Under the pieces are notes generated by a model. The model ran no database searches and was not told where the DNA came from. It saw only the letters and a program-made list of their open reading frames with translations. The position numbers and the translations under genes were made by a program. DNA of 64,000 nt from ZC4RG29 sp964521255 (lineage in GTDB: Bacteria > Bacteroidota > Bacteroidia > Cytophagales > Cyclobacteriaceae): positions 1 through 64,000 of the forward strand of contig CAZFRM010000020.1 of NCBI GenBank assembly GCA_964521255.1. The letters are read 5' to 3'. Positions 1 through 8,577 of this stretch are shown in pieces. Within the stretch, counting starts at the first letter, position 1. Every line of letters starts with the position of its first letter.

Positions 1-20
1 TTCGAATCATCTCACCCCGA
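1..20 (+). tRNA. 3' end of a tRNA, probably tRNA-Pro, cut by the window edge
   Basis: The window opens in a T-loop (TTCGAAT, 1-7). It is followed by a T-stem strand CATCT (8-12), an acceptor 3' strand CACCCCG (13-19) and discriminator A (20). CCA is not encoded; CTA follows. A 3' strand ending in G72 requires C1, which among bacterial tRNAs is typical of tRNA-Pro, so the identity is inferred. The anticodon lies outside the window. Confidence 0.6.
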
Positions 21-23
21 CTA

Positions 24-125
24 CGCCCGCCGAAGCTCCAATAGGAGTAGGCGGGCTTCGCCATCGACGGCTCGTTTTCAGAACCAAGATTCTGGAAGCG
101 GGCTTCGTCGGGCAAGCCCGACTTC
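24..125. repeat. REP-like pair of GC-rich hairpins downstream of the tRNA
   Basis: Two hairpins lie here. In the first, CCCGCC (26-31) pairs with GGCGGG (50-55), with an inner CTCC/GGAG stem. In the second, CGGGCTT (99-105) pairs with AAGCCCG (114-120). No coding potential is seen in 21-229. The inner CTCC..GGAG hairpin resembles those in the palindromic modules near 39 kb, so it may belong to the same repeat class; this is inference. Confidence 0.45.
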
Positions 126-188
126 ATGCTTCGATCATTACCTGGGTTCAGGTTCGAAAATTGTACAGGCTGGACGACTTTAAATGAA

Positions 189-222
189 AGCTCGGTGGAA
201 ACATCGAGCTCTTTATTTCTTT
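189..222. terminator. Probable rho-independent terminator
   Basis: AGCTCGGTG (189-197) pairs with CATCGAGCT (202-210), with one G:T pair and a GAAA loop, followed by a T-rich tail on the plus strand. It can end the tRNA transcript and, read from the other strand, may also terminate the gene ending at 230. Confidence 0.6.
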
Positions 223-229
223 ACAACCT

Positions 230-856
230 CTACTTTTTCTTCTTCATTGAATTAAAAAACTTAGCCCAGTTGAAAGGATTTAAAAGTGGGTTAGTTAAGG
301 GTTGATAATTCCTGTTTGGATAAGTGGCCCATTGATCCAAAGAATATCGTTGATTTTGTGGCCCGTCCATGGGTGTTGTCTTTAACATCAATGCAAGCAA
401 TTCGGCATTCATATTCTTCTGATCAATGTTTTGGTCCAACGGCATGTTCATGGCCAACACAGCCTCTTTAAATACTTCCTCTGTGGGGAAAGGAACAATC
501 TCGATTTCTTTCAGAAAAGTAACATCCTCCACCATCGTAATAATGATTGTCTGGAATTCCCTGGAAGAGGGAGGTACGATATAATGTTGCCGCTGAAAGC
601 CAACGGAACTAATTGCAATGCTGTCACCTACTAAAACCGGCATCGAAAAGAACCCCACGGAATTTGTAGTGGTACCCCTTCCTGCCTTCGGAACATAAAT
701 GTGAACACCGGGAATAAACGACGCACTGTCGCTGCCCAATACTACACCGGAGAGCTGAATAATTCGCCTTTGATTTTGGGCCTGGGCATCAATAGAAAGC
801 ACCAAGACCACCAGTAGAATAATAGGGAGGTAAAAACGTGTAGTTTTCTTTGCCAT
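230..856 (-). CDS. Exported CarboxypepD_reg-like domain protein (208 aa)
   Basis: The start at 856 is preferred over an in-frame ATG at 895 because it places a clean signal peptide at the N-terminus (MAKKTTR, a hydrophobic stretch, then a cut near AQAQ). Residues about 30-95 form one carboxypeptidase-regulatory-like beta-sandwich of the kind that opens SusC proteins: SGVV, a PGVHIYV strand, GTTTNSVGFFSM, and SIAISSVGFQ. The C-terminal 100 residues match nothing I recognise. Single-domain proteins of this type are common in Bacteroidota and have no defined reaction; a periplasmic or envelope location is inferred. It is monocistronic and divergent from the ArsR gene. Confidence 0.75.
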   Translation of the reverse strand: MAKKTTRFYLPIILLVVLVLSIDAQAQNQRRIIQLSGVVLGSDSASFIPGVHIYVPKAGRGTTTNSVGFFSMPVLVGDSIAISSVGFQRQHYIVPPSSREFQTIIITMVEDVTFLKEIEIVPFPTEEVFKEAVLAMNMPLDQNIDQKNMNAELLALMLKTTPMDGPQNQRYSLDQWATYPNRNYQPLTNPLLNPFNWAKFFNSMKKKK

Positions 857-1053
857 TGCGCTCAAATTACCTTCTGAATTACCAAAAGAAAACATTTTTT
901 ACAAATGAAATATCATGCAGTTTGATGGATTTAAAGTACTCAAGCTGGCTTGCGACTCCTTTAAAATCAATCTATGCAAATATGAATTTCAAATATACGG
1001 ATAACCAAATAAATGGCCTAATTCAATACCTTTGACAGGCAAAAACCTATTAC

Positions 1054-1455
1054 ATGCGGCTGAAGAACTTTAATCTCACCTTAGGTTCGCAGATTTTTAA
1101 AGCCTGTGCAGATGAATCACGCTTGCGAATTTTACACTTAATTTTTGAGAACGGTGAAATGTGCATTTCTGATTTAGAACGAATCCTCGAATACACGCAA
1201 GCCAAAACATCACGTCATCTTATCTACCTTAAAAATTCAGGAATACTTTCTTTCCGTCGCTATAATCACTGGGTATTTTACCAGGTAAAGGATGAGGTGT
1301 ATGAGATCGTCAATCAGATTCTTCAATTTGTGCGGCGTGACCAGCAGTTGCAAAAAGATTTGCAACTCTATAAAACATTATATTCCAATCGCGAACTATC
1401 CATTAATAAAGTTCAAATGGAAGAGTGGCAATCAAAAAGTGTTGTTGGAAAATAA
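1054..1455 (+). CDS. ArsR-family winged-helix transcriptional regulator (133 aa)
   Basis: A compact winged-helix DNA-binding protein. FKACADESRLRILHLI (about 15-30) is the typical first helix of ArsR proteins, CISDLERILEYTQAKTSRHL (about 37-56) is the helix-turn-helix, and LRFRRYNHWVFYQV-like residues form the wing. I see no obvious metal-binding Cys pair beyond single Cys residues, so metal sensing cannot be claimed. A HAD phosphatase gene follows 25 nt downstream on the same strand and the two are probably cotranscribed. Ligand and targets are unknown. Confidence 0.85.
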   Translation: MRLKNFNLTLGSQIFKACADESRLRILHLIFENGEMCISDLERILEYTQAKTSRHLIYLKNSGILSFRRYNHWVFYQVKDEVYEIVNQILQFVRRDQQLQKDLQLYKTLYSNRELSINKVQMEEWQSKSVVGK

Positions 1456-1480
1456 CTGACTATTAGTGAAGAAAGACCGT

Positions 1481-2170
1481 ATGTATAAATGCATTTTTTT
1501 TGACCTCGATCACACCTTGTGGGATTACGAAACAAATTCGAAAGAAACACTGGCAGAACTATATGATCATTTTACTTTACAGGAACAAGGTGTTACGAGT
1601 ATTGATGAGCTCTGCATAACTTTTAAGGAGGTCAATGAAAGACTTTGGGATCTTTACGATCGCGGCCAGATTGATAGTGAATACATTCGCAGCGAAAGAT
1701 TTAAACAGATTCTCCAAAAATTTGGCGCTTACAAAGAAGAGCTTTCGTCTTCCTTGTCTTACGAATATTTGCAAAGTTGTCCTAAGCGAAACAATCTTAT
1801 GCCGCACGCTGTCGAAACGTTGGCGTATTTGTCAGAACGCTATAACCTGACAGTTGTTACCAATGGATTTGAAGAGATTCAACATACTAAACTTAGCTGC
1901 AGCAATCTGCTTCACTATTTTGATCACGTAGTCACTTCTCAAAAAGCAGGATACAAAAAACCAGCCCGTGAAATATTTGATTACGCTTTACGCTCCAACG
2001 ATGCGAGTGCGCATGAAGCAATGATGGTAGGCGATAATCTTGTAACTGATATTGCCGGTGCAAGGAATGCTTCGATTGATGTGACTTTCTTCAACCCTTT
2101 TGAGGCCGAGCATAAAGAAACTGTTCATTACGAAATAAAAAGTTTACAGGAGCTTTGCAATCTTTTGTAA
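1481..2170 (+). CDS. HAD-superfamily hydrolase, YjjG-type nucleotidase (229 aa)
   Basis: A haloacid-dehalogenase phosphatase with all four motifs: FFDLDHTLW (motif I, nucleophile Asp), VVTNGF (motif II), the Lys of QKAGYKKP (motif III) and VGDNLVTDIAGA (motif IV). An alpha-helical cap sits between motifs I and II. Length and the DLDHTLWDYETNS signature match the YjjG/YfnB group, whose E. coli member removes phosphate from pyrimidine and non-canonical nucleoside monophosphates; the substrate here is inferred from family. ATG 1481 is chosen over an upstream GTG at 1466 because it begins just before the first beta strand. Confidence 0.85.
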   Translation: MYKCIFFDLDHTLWDYETNSKETLAELYDHFTLQEQGVTSIDELCITFKEVNERLWDLYDRGQIDSEYIRSERFKQILQKFGAYKEELSSSLSYEYLQSCPKRNNLMPHAVETLAYLSERYNLTVVTNGFEEIQHTKLSCSNLLHYFDHVVTSQKAGYKKPAREIFDYALRSNDASAHEAMMVGDNLVTDIAGARNASIDVTFFNPFEAEHKETVHYEIKSLQELCNLL

Positions 2171-2236
2171 CCTTTATGGCCTTTCTAAAAACACTAACTT
2201 TAGCAATCTTTATTGAAGTAACCTAAACGATTGATT

Positions 2237-3862
2237 ATGCCGAAAGGAGTTTTTCATGTACCCGTTCCGAAAAATGAACCTGTGCTCTCCTATGCTCCGG
2301 GAACAAAGGAGCGGGAACTGCTGACAAAAGCAATTAAAGAAGCACGGGCGTCTAAGGAAGATATACCGATGTACATTGGCGGTGAAGAGATACGAACGGG
2401 AAACACAAAAACGCTTTCACCTCCCCATGATCATAAACATATTCTTGGGTATTTTCATGAAGGAGATGCTACACACGTTGAGCAGGCGATAAATGCTGCC
2501 ATGAGCGCAAAAGAAAGTTGGATAAATCTTGGGTGGGAGCATCGTGCCGGAATATTTTTAAAGGCTGCTGATTTGCTTGCTGGTCCTTACCGGTTTAAGA
2601 TGAATGCTGCTACTATGTTGGGTCAATCTAAAAATGCTTACCAGGCGGAGATTGATTCAGCTTGTGAGTTGATTGATTTTCTCCGCTACAATGTGCATTA
2701 CATGACACAGATATATGATGATCAACCTGAGTCATCAAGTGGAATGTGGAACAGGATGGAGTACCGTCCGTTGGAAGGCTTCACGTTTGCTTTAACACCC
2801 TTTAACTTCACGGCTATTGCCGGCAATCTTCCGACCTGCATGGCCTTGATGGGTAATACGGTAGTGTGGAAACCAGCGTATACTCAGATATACGCAGCGA
2901 ATGTTATCATGCAAATTTTGAGAGAAGCAGGTTTGCCGGACGGTGTAATTAACCTGATTTATGTTGATGGCCCCGTTACCGGAGAAATAATTTTAAATCA
3001 CCGTGATTTTGCCGGACTACATTTTACCGGTAGCACTAAAGTTTTTCAGACCATGTGGAAAACCATCGGTCAGAATATTGAAAAGTATAAATCCTATCCC
3101 CGCATTGTAGGTGAAACAGGTGGAAAGGATTTTGTAATGGTACATCACAGTGCCGATGCAAAAGAAGTAGCCACTGCTTTAGTTCGCGGCGCTTTTGAAT
3201 ACCAGGGACAAAAATGTTCGGCCGCATCACGCGCATATATTCCAACCAATCTTTGGGATAAGGTGAAGGAGTATCTGCTTCATGACTTAGGGAACATTAA
3301 AGTCGGAGGTGTTGAGGACTTTGGAAATTTTGTTAATGCCGTAATTGATGAAAAAGCATTTGATAAAATTGTAGGATATATAAATAAAGCTAAAGAGAAT
3401 CCGCTCAATGAAATTATTGCCGGAGGAAAGTATGATAAATCAAAAGGCTACTTTATAGATCCAACGGTAATTTTAACGAAAGACCCTTCATCGGTTACCA
3501 TGTGTGAAGAAATCTTTGGTCCGGTTTTAACCATCTACGTTTACAAGGAAGATAATTTTGAAGAAACCCTAACTCTTGTGGATGAAACTTCTCCCTATGC
3601 GTTGACCGGATCCATCTTCGCCAAAGATCGTTATGCCGTGGAAAGAGCAACGGAACGACTTGTCAATGCAGCCGGTAACTTTTATATTAACGATAAGCCT
3701 ACTGGTGCAGTAGTGGGTCAACAACCTTTTGGCGGAGCCCGTGCTTCCGGTACCAATGACAAAGCGGGTGCAAAAATGAATTTACTTCGCTGGGTATCGG
3801 CAAGGGTAATTAAGGAGACCCTGGTGCCTCCCACTGACTATACATATCCCTTTCTTCAATAA
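2237..3862 (+). CDS. pruA: L-glutamate gamma-semialdehyde dehydrogenase (1-pyrroline-5-carboxylate dehydrogenase)
   Basis: Oxidises glutamate semialdehyde (from P5C) to glutamate with NAD+, the second step of proline catabolism, in the cytosol. At 541 aa it has the length of the monofunctional enzyme. The aldehyde dehydrogenase residues are present: general base Glu293 in VGETGGKD and nucleophile Cys327 in GQKCSA. The cofactor fold is marked by FTGSTKVF. The opening PKNEPVLSYAPGTKER is characteristic of this subfamily. ATG 2237 is preferred to 2231. No proline dehydrogenase gene is nearby, so the pathway partner must lie elsewhere. A hairpin at 3872-3896 follows. Confidence 0.95.
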   Translation: MPKGVFHVPVPKNEPVLSYAPGTKERELLTKAIKEARASKEDIPMYIGGEEIRTGNTKTLSPPHDHKHILGYFHEGDATHVEQAINAAMSAKESWINLGWEHRAGIFLKAADLLAGPYRFKMNAATMLGQSKNAYQAEIDSACELIDFLRYNVHYMTQIYDDQPESSSGMWNRMEYRPLEGFTFALTPFNFTAIAGNLPTCMALMGNTVVWKPAYTQIYAANVIMQILREAGLPDGVINLIYVDGPVTGEIILNHRDFAGLHFTGSTKVFQTMWKTIGQNIEKYKSYPRIVGETGGKDFVMVHHSADAKEVATALVRGAFEYQGQKCSAASRAYIPTNLWDKVKEYLLHDLGNIKVGGVEDFGNFVNAVIDEKAFDKIVGYINKAKENPLNEIIAGGKYDKSKGYFIDPTVILTKDPSSVTMCEEIFGPVLTIYVYKEDNFEETLTLVDETSPYALTGSIFAKDRYAVERATERLVNAAGNFYINDKPTGAVVGQQPFGGARASGTNDKAGAKMNLLRWVSARVIKETLVPPTDYTYPFLQ

Positions 3863-3871
3863 AATCGTAGT

Positions 3872-3896
3872 GCCGGAAGGAGACCCTCCCGGCTTT
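3872..3896 (+). terminator. Probable terminator between pruA and the M28 peptidase
   Basis: GCCGG..GGAG pairs with CTCC..CGGC around an ACC loop, with a T-rich stretch on the plus strand. It separates two convergent genes and may serve both. Confidence 0.55.
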
Positions 3897-3902
3897 CATA
3901 AT

Positions 3903-5462
3903 TTATTTTCTTGGCAATAATTCATCACGCATGGCAGCAAGCCAGGCAAAGCTTGCCATAATTACGGCATTTTGTTTTAAATCATCTTCCAGGGCTTTGT
4001 CAAATACATCCATCGTGGAATGATGTGTTCGTGAGGAGTATTCGATAGGATCCTGGATGAATTGAAATGCCGGTATCCCCACAGCGTCAAACGCAACATG
4101 ATCTGTTGAGCCTGTATTAAAGGAAGCAAGTGTGGCGGCTCCCATGCTGTGGAAAGGTTTGAACCATTGTCTGAAAATCTCCCGTGTTTTTTCATTTTCC
4201 TGAAGATAGATTCCGCGGAATTTTCCGGTTCCATTATCCATATTAAAATATGCCGATAATTTTTGTCCTTCGGCAGTGAGTGTAATTTCGCCTTCTGTTT
4301 TGCTGCCCAGATGGTTTTTTACATATCCCCGTGATCCCAACAACCCTTGTTCTTCACCTCCCCATAGTCCTATGCGTATGGTACGACGCGGCTGGATGTC
4401 CAATGCCTTAAGTATGCGCATGGCTTCGAGGCAAACGGCTGAACCTACACCGTTGTCGGTTGTTCCTGTACCACTGTGCCAACTGTCAAGATGTGCGCCT
4501 ATCATCACCACCTCATCCTTTAAGTCGGTGCCAGGAATTTCGGCAATCACATTGAAGCCTTCTGCCGGTTCCAGGAAACCAACATTGAGTGTAAGCTCAA
4601 CTTTCACCTGCTGACCTTTTTCAAGAAGACGGTATATGCGATTATAGTGCTCTGATGAAAGCGCTACCTGCGGAAGCGTTTTTGGCGCTTCGGTGCTGAA
4701 TGGCCGCGGACGTTTATCACGCGGTGTTTCAGGGGGAATGGGTAAATATGATCCGGTCACCAGCAATGAACCATTATCACCACGGCCTGTGCTGGGCGTC
4801 AGCACTGCAATCACACCTTCGTTCATACAGAATTTCCATTTCATGTACGTGATCTGTTCGGGTGCTGTGGCCGGATAACGACGGTCAGAACCTTTAACGA
4901 TGTCATTGGCATACTTGAGCAAGGTCGAATCAGCGATTCGTGAAGCGATGGGATCAAAACTGAATTTTATTTTTGGCGGCAAATCCATGATTACTATTTT
5001 CCCTTTAAGTTTTCCCTTGTATGCGATGAGTTCTTCTTCGGAATTTGCGCTGACATAGACAACTTCAGCGCTGGTAGTATTTTTCAAGCCTGGTGACCAT
5101 CCTTTGGGATAGCCAAATAAAGGTGCATAGAAAGGTTCTGTAATCTGCACGTTGAATTTTTTGATGTACCAGCCCTTACCAATATCTCCCCAGTTGTCAA
5201 AGTGAACATTGCTGAGGCCAAGTGTTTCCATCGATTGCTGAACATAATTAGCGGCATTCTTATATCCGGGTGAAAAAGAAAGCCGCGGGCCATATACATC
5301 CGTAAGCATGCCCAGGGTTTGCATTACCTCCGAACGGTTTAGTCCTTCATCCTTGATCTTTCGGATAAATGCAGTGTCAATTTTTTCCAGGTTGCTTTGT
5401 CCTGTCGAGATAAGCGGCAAGCATAGTGCTAAGGTTAGCACCAGATAATGAAAAATCTTCAT
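3903..5462 (-). CDS. Secreted M28-family zinc aminopeptidase (519 aa)
   Basis: A signal peptide (MKIFHYLVLTLALCLPLIST) opens the protein, followed by a peptidase domain interrupted by a PA-type insert. The co-catalytic zinc ligands of family M28 are visible: His in IGAHLDSWH, Asp in TTDNGVGS, Glu in WGGEEQGLLG, Asp in FNMDNG and His in SRTHHSTMD. Such enzymes release N-terminal amino acids or act as carboxypeptidases; the specificity cannot be read from sequence. An extracytoplasmic location is inferred. The gene stands alone, convergent with pruA. Confidence 0.9.
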   Translation of the reverse strand: MKIFHYLVLTLALCLPLISTGQSNLEKIDTAFIRKIKDEGLNRSEVMQTLGMLTDVYGPRLSFSPGYKNAANYVQQSMETLGLSNVHFDNWGDIGKGWYIKKFNVQITEPFYAPLFGYPKGWSPGLKNTTSAEVVYVSANSEEELIAYKGKLKGKIVIMDLPPKIKFSFDPIASRIADSTLLKYANDIVKGSDRRYPATAPEQITYMKWKFCMNEGVIAVLTPSTGRGDNGSLLVTGSYLPIPPETPRDKRPRPFSTEAPKTLPQVALSSEHYNRIYRLLEKGQQVKVELTLNVGFLEPAEGFNVIAEIPGTDLKDEVVMIGAHLDSWHSGTGTTDNGVGSAVCLEAMRILKALDIQPRRTIRIGLWGGEEQGLLGSRGYVKNHLGSKTEGEITLTAEGQKLSAYFNMDNGTGKFRGIYLQENEKTREIFRQWFKPFHSMGAATLASFNTGSTDHVAFDAVGIPAFQFIQDPIEYSSRTHHSTMDVFDKALEDDLKQNAVIMASFAWLAAMRDELLPRK

Positions 5463-5690
5463 AACAGACGTTTAGGTTAGCCGGCAAATAGTTCAATTGC
5501 CTGAAAAATACAAAGCCTATTTTTTTGAATGGCAGAAAAAAATCGGCCGGATTCAGACCTGCGCTACAGATTTTCAACTGCACCATCCTCAATTATCAGC
5601 GTGAACCTGCCTATGCTGGCACACAGGTTTACAGTTATCAGCAGGAGAAACTCATCTCTCTCTTTACTTTATGGACAGACTCTAGTTAGT

Positions 5691-6776
5691 CTATTGGGTA
5701 AGGGCTTCAAATGTATTTACAATAATGGGAAGGCTTACAGCGGATAAAAACATTGCCCGAATGGTTTGTCTTGAAAGGTGATGATAAAGATAGGTTGCAT
5801 CGCTCACTAATAATTTTGTGTGAAAAATTATAATTACCAACGGCGCGACCATTAGATAACCCAATCCAAAGGAGGATATGGCAATGGCCGATAATGGTAA
5901 GCGCGGCATAAATGTTATCATAAGCCAAATAATATATGAATAAGTCATCGACCTGGTCAGGAACAGCACAACTCTGTATGACCTGTGCTTAAAATCAGGA
6001 GCACAGATGGCTAATCCATTCAGCATACTCCACATATAAAAAGATATGTTTGAAAAATCACCGAGCCCGGCATCAAAAAGAATATCATTGTTTAAAAACA
6101 TTCCGGCTAATGGAAACGAAATGGCCAGTAGCGGCTTGGCTATAATTATGTATTTATCTTTTACAAAAAAACTTTTTAAGCGATTCAAATCAAATAGTTT
6201 AGTTACTCCATTTAGAAACGCAGCGGAGGAAAGTAAGAACATGAAAATAACAATTTTATGTTCTAAACCTCGATGAGCTTTTGGCAGAATCATTAGCAGT
6301 AGAATACATCCTGCTAATGCGATACTGGTAGTGAGCAATTTTTCTTTAAGGATAGATTTGGTTTGCGTATCAATAGTTGTGTTAATGATTGTCAGGCTAT
6401 GTACTAAGGTAGGTGCAATGAATATCATTGCATAAAGTCTTTTGTTCTCTGATGCCACCCAGCCTGGAATACTGGGTGGTATCATATTGTAAAAATTGCT
6501 TAAGTATATAAAAACGAACAAAAAGTAAAATGAGAAGGTAATGTATGCATAGTTTTTTTCCAGCGGGCATCGAATAAGAATCAGGTAAGCTGTAATTCCG
6601 GTATGAATAAACCAGATGAGCGATAGAAGCACTCCATACAACATCCATTGATTGGAGTCTTGCAATGAAAGTTGCTCATGAATAATTCGATACGTACCGT
6701 AATGAATCCAAAGGAAGATACATACCGGTATAACCGTTATTGGCCACGACCATTTAGCATTGCGAAACGAATGCAT
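5691..6776 (-). CDS. Multi-pass membrane protein resembling the N-terminal domain of MSEP-CTERM/XrtN-VIT proteins (361 aa)
   Basis: I count about ten hydrophobic segments and no soluble domain. ATG 6776 lies 11 nt past the creD stop; ATG 6812, overlapping creD, is an alternative. The late segment with FGLGYLMVAPLVIIIFHTKLL and the preceding GDFSNISFYMWSMLNG recall, from memory, the membrane half of MSEP-CTERM or XrtN-system VIT proteins. Those normally continue into a large VIT domain, whereas here a stop follows the last membrane helix. Downstream 5463-5690 shows no VIT remnant. It is the last gene of the creD operon. Function unknown; the family link is inference. Confidence 0.7.
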   Translation of the reverse strand: MHSFRNAKWSWPITVIPVCIFLWIHYGTYRIIHEQLSLQDSNQWMLYGVLLSLIWFIHTGITAYLILIRCPLEKNYAYITFSFYFLFVFIYLSNFYNMIPPSIPGWVASENKRLYAMIFIAPTLVHSLTIINTTIDTQTKSILKEKLLTTSIALAGCILLLMILPKAHRGLEHKIVIFMFLLSSAAFLNGVTKLFDLNRLKSFFVKDKYIIIAKPLLAISFPLAGMFLNNDILFDAGLGDFSNISFYMWSMLNGLAICAPDFKHRSYRVVLFLTRSMTYSYIIWLMITFMPRLPLSAIAISSFGLGYLMVAPLVIIIFHTKLLVSDATYLYHHLSRQTIRAMFLSAVSLPIIVNTFEALTQ

Positions 6777-6787
6777 TGAAGTTAATA

Positions 6788-8221
6788 CTAGCCTGCTACT
6801 TCCTTGTACCATGTTACTTTTCTTGAGAAGAACATTAACGCTGCAACGATTATAAAGAGACCGATGCTTCCGATTAATAAGGATAGGTCTTGTTGGAGTA
6901 TGATTACAAAAATGAATGCATAAAAAACTGTCATTAACATTGACAGAAGAATTACCAGTGATGTGGATTTCAGAAATGTTGTCGAATACAAACTTATTAG
7001 TACCACGGTGGCAGTAGCGGCTATCCAATAGGCGGAATTATATCCCAACTGTTCGGAAATACTTAATAGTAATGTATAGTAAATAATAAGGGCTGCACCA
7101 ATCAATATATATTGAAAAGGATGAATCCGAATCTTGCGTGTGATTTCTACAAGAAATAGCGCCACAAATGTGAGTATGATAATAAGCTGTGCATATTTGG
7201 ATGTGCGTGTACTTTTTTGATACTGATCAACAGGAATGAGAAGTTTTACACCGAAGTCTGATCCACGTAAATACTGGTTATTATCAACCCATTGTTGAGC
7301 AAACGGACGATTGAAATGCAAAACTTTCCACGCAGCAGTGAAGCCACTTTCAGAAACCTCTCTCGTTGCCGGTAAGAATTCTCCATCGAAACTTGGATCT
7401 TGCCATGGTCCGCCGATTTTTACATCTGTTGTTTTACCGACAGGCACAAAATCCAATCGCTTGCTTCCTTTAAGATTTAATTTTAGGGTAAAGTTTCCGC
7501 TAAAACTTTCTGCATTTTCCCATCCAAGCTTTACCACCATTCCATTTCTTGTTTCGCTTTTTTGATCAGCAGTAACAGTACGGTCGTAGTCATTGGGAGT
7601 TGTTCTTTGCGAAGGAAGAACTACTACACCAATGTTATTTGATGGTTCCGCAGCATAAGGGTTACCGCCAACTTGCAGTGCAGGATTATCATTGATTCCC
7701 CGCAAATCGCTAATGCCAAAAATCATGTAAGCGCCACTCCAGATAACATCCTCGTCAGCGATCTCAAGACTTTTAAAATCCGGTTTCACAAAGCTTGATT
7801 TTATTTGAAGGGAAGATTCATATACCACAGCATCAAAAATTCCACGATGAAGAATTTCAGGGCTTACTGTTCCATCAATATTTAATGATTCAGGCAGGAA
7901 GAAAGCCTTCTCAATATGTTCTCTGATTTCTTTTCCATCTTTTCCACGGTCAATCACTTCCTGCTTTTTAAAAGGAATGACAAGAATCGGCCCCGCGATG
8001 GTTTGACTTCCGGACCATTTATCTGCAACTTCTTTCATGACCTGATCAGAACGATTTTGTCGCTCCTGGATCAGATCGTCAATCCAGGCAGAAGGTATCA
8101 GAAGAATCAGAACAAGAAACCCGATTGAAAATAATTTTACCATGATGGACTCCTGGATCCATCGGTTTAGTCTTTCAAATACATTGAGATTTGAGGAGGA
8201 AGTGAAACTTGTGTTTTCCAT
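6788..8221 (-). CDS. creD: CreD-family inner-membrane protein (477 aa)
   Basis: One N-terminal transmembrane helix (about 29-50) is followed by the family hallmark WIDDLIQERQNRSDQV, a long periplasmic domain with QTIAGPILVIPF and KTTDVKIGGPW-type segments, and five closely packed C-terminal helices. In enterobacteria creD is a CreBC target linked to envelope integrity and colicin tolerance; its biochemical role is unsettled. Here it lies 54 nt after a small winged-helix regulator and carries its own copy of a 26-bp motif (8235-8260) just upstream of the start, so it can probably be regulated separately from the first two genes. Confidence 0.92.
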   Translation of the reverse strand: MENTSFTSSSNLNVFERLNRWIQESIMVKLFSIGFLVLILLIPSAWIDDLIQERQNRSDQVMKEVADKWSGSQTIAGPILVIPFKKQEVIDRGKDGKEIREHIEKAFFLPESLNIDGTVSPEILHRGIFDAVVYESSLQIKSSFVKPDFKSLEIADEDVIWSGAYMIFGISDLRGINDNPALQVGGNPYAAEPSNNIGVVVLPSQRTTPNDYDRTVTADQKSETRNGMVVKLGWENAESFSGNFTLKLNLKGSKRLDFVPVGKTTDVKIGGPWQDPSFDGEFLPATREVSESGFTAAWKVLHFNRPFAQQWVDNNQYLRGSDFGVKLLIPVDQYQKSTRTSKYAQLIIILTFVALFLVEITRKIRIHPFQYILIGAALIIYYTLLLSISEQLGYNSAYWIAATATVVLISLYSTTFLKSTSLVILLSMLMTVFYAFIFVIILQQDLSLLIGSIGLFIIVAALMFFSRKVTWYKEVAG

Positions 8222-8234
8222 ATAATTTAATTTG

Positions 8235-8260
8235 TTAAAAGTACTTTCAAATTCAAAGTT
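8235..8260 (-). promoter_or_regulatory. Candidate operator upstream of creD
   Basis: A 26-bp motif, identical at 24 of 26 positions to the one at 9198-9223. It contains CTTT(C/G)AAAT(T/A)CAAAG next to AAAGTACTTT. It sits 14 bp upstream of the creD start codon. The likely binder is the winged-helix protein encoded by the preceding gene; this is inferred from position and repetition. Confidence 0.6.
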
Positions 8261-8274
8261 GATAGATAAAAAAA

Positions 8275-8577
8275 TTATACCCGTTGATGTTTTACAACAG
8301 CTTCGAGCGCATCGAGGTGTTTTTTAAATGCATGGCGACCTTTTTCTGTCACTTTATATTTTGTGTTTGGTTTGCGATCAACAAAAGATTTTATCACGGC
8401 GATATACTTTTCTTTTTCCAGTGCTTTCATGTGTGATGCAAGGTTGCCATCGGTAACATCGAGAAGTTCTTTTAGCGATTTGAAATCATATGAATCATTT
8501 GTAACCAGAGCAGACATGATCTGAAGTCGCGCACGATGTTCCAATACTTTATCTAAATTCTCGAAAGGGTTTTTCAC
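8275..8577 (-). CDS. Small winged-helix transcriptional regulator (100 aa), GTG start
   Basis: The gene begins at a GTG overlapping the TGA stop of the upstream gene as GTGA, a 4-nt translational coupling. An upstream in-frame ATG (8643) would put unrelated residues in front of the domain. The protein is one winged-helix DNA-binding domain: LEHRARLQIMSALV, then FKSLKELLDVTDGNLASHM (helix-turn-helix) and KSFVDRKPNTKYKVTEKGR (wing). This type often stands beside creD or small membrane proteins in Bacteroidota. It probably binds the repeated 26-bp motif in front of this operon and in front of creD. Confidence 0.85.
   Translation of the reverse strand: MKNPFENLDKVLEHRARLQIMSALVTNDSYDFKSLKELLDVTDGNLASHMKALEKEKYIAVIKSFVDRKPNTKYKVTEKGRHAFKKHLDALEAVVKHQRV

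Noticed and set aside
137..170. Second tRNA T-arm around GTTCGAAAATT
   Set aside because: The flanking bases do not form a T-stem or acceptor stem.
5463..5690. Remnant of a VIT domain downstream of the truncated-looking membrane protein
   Set aside because: Frames on the minus strand are full of stops and I see no VIT-like residues, so a recent truncation is not supported.
5529..5747. 72-codon plus-strand frame between the M28 peptidase and the membrane protein
   Set aside because: It partly runs antisense through the membrane gene and its translation has no recognisable signal or domain.
6777..7028. Longer N-terminus for the last creD-operon gene
   Set aside because: The upstream in-frame extension runs through creD in another frame and does not look like a membrane or signal sequence.
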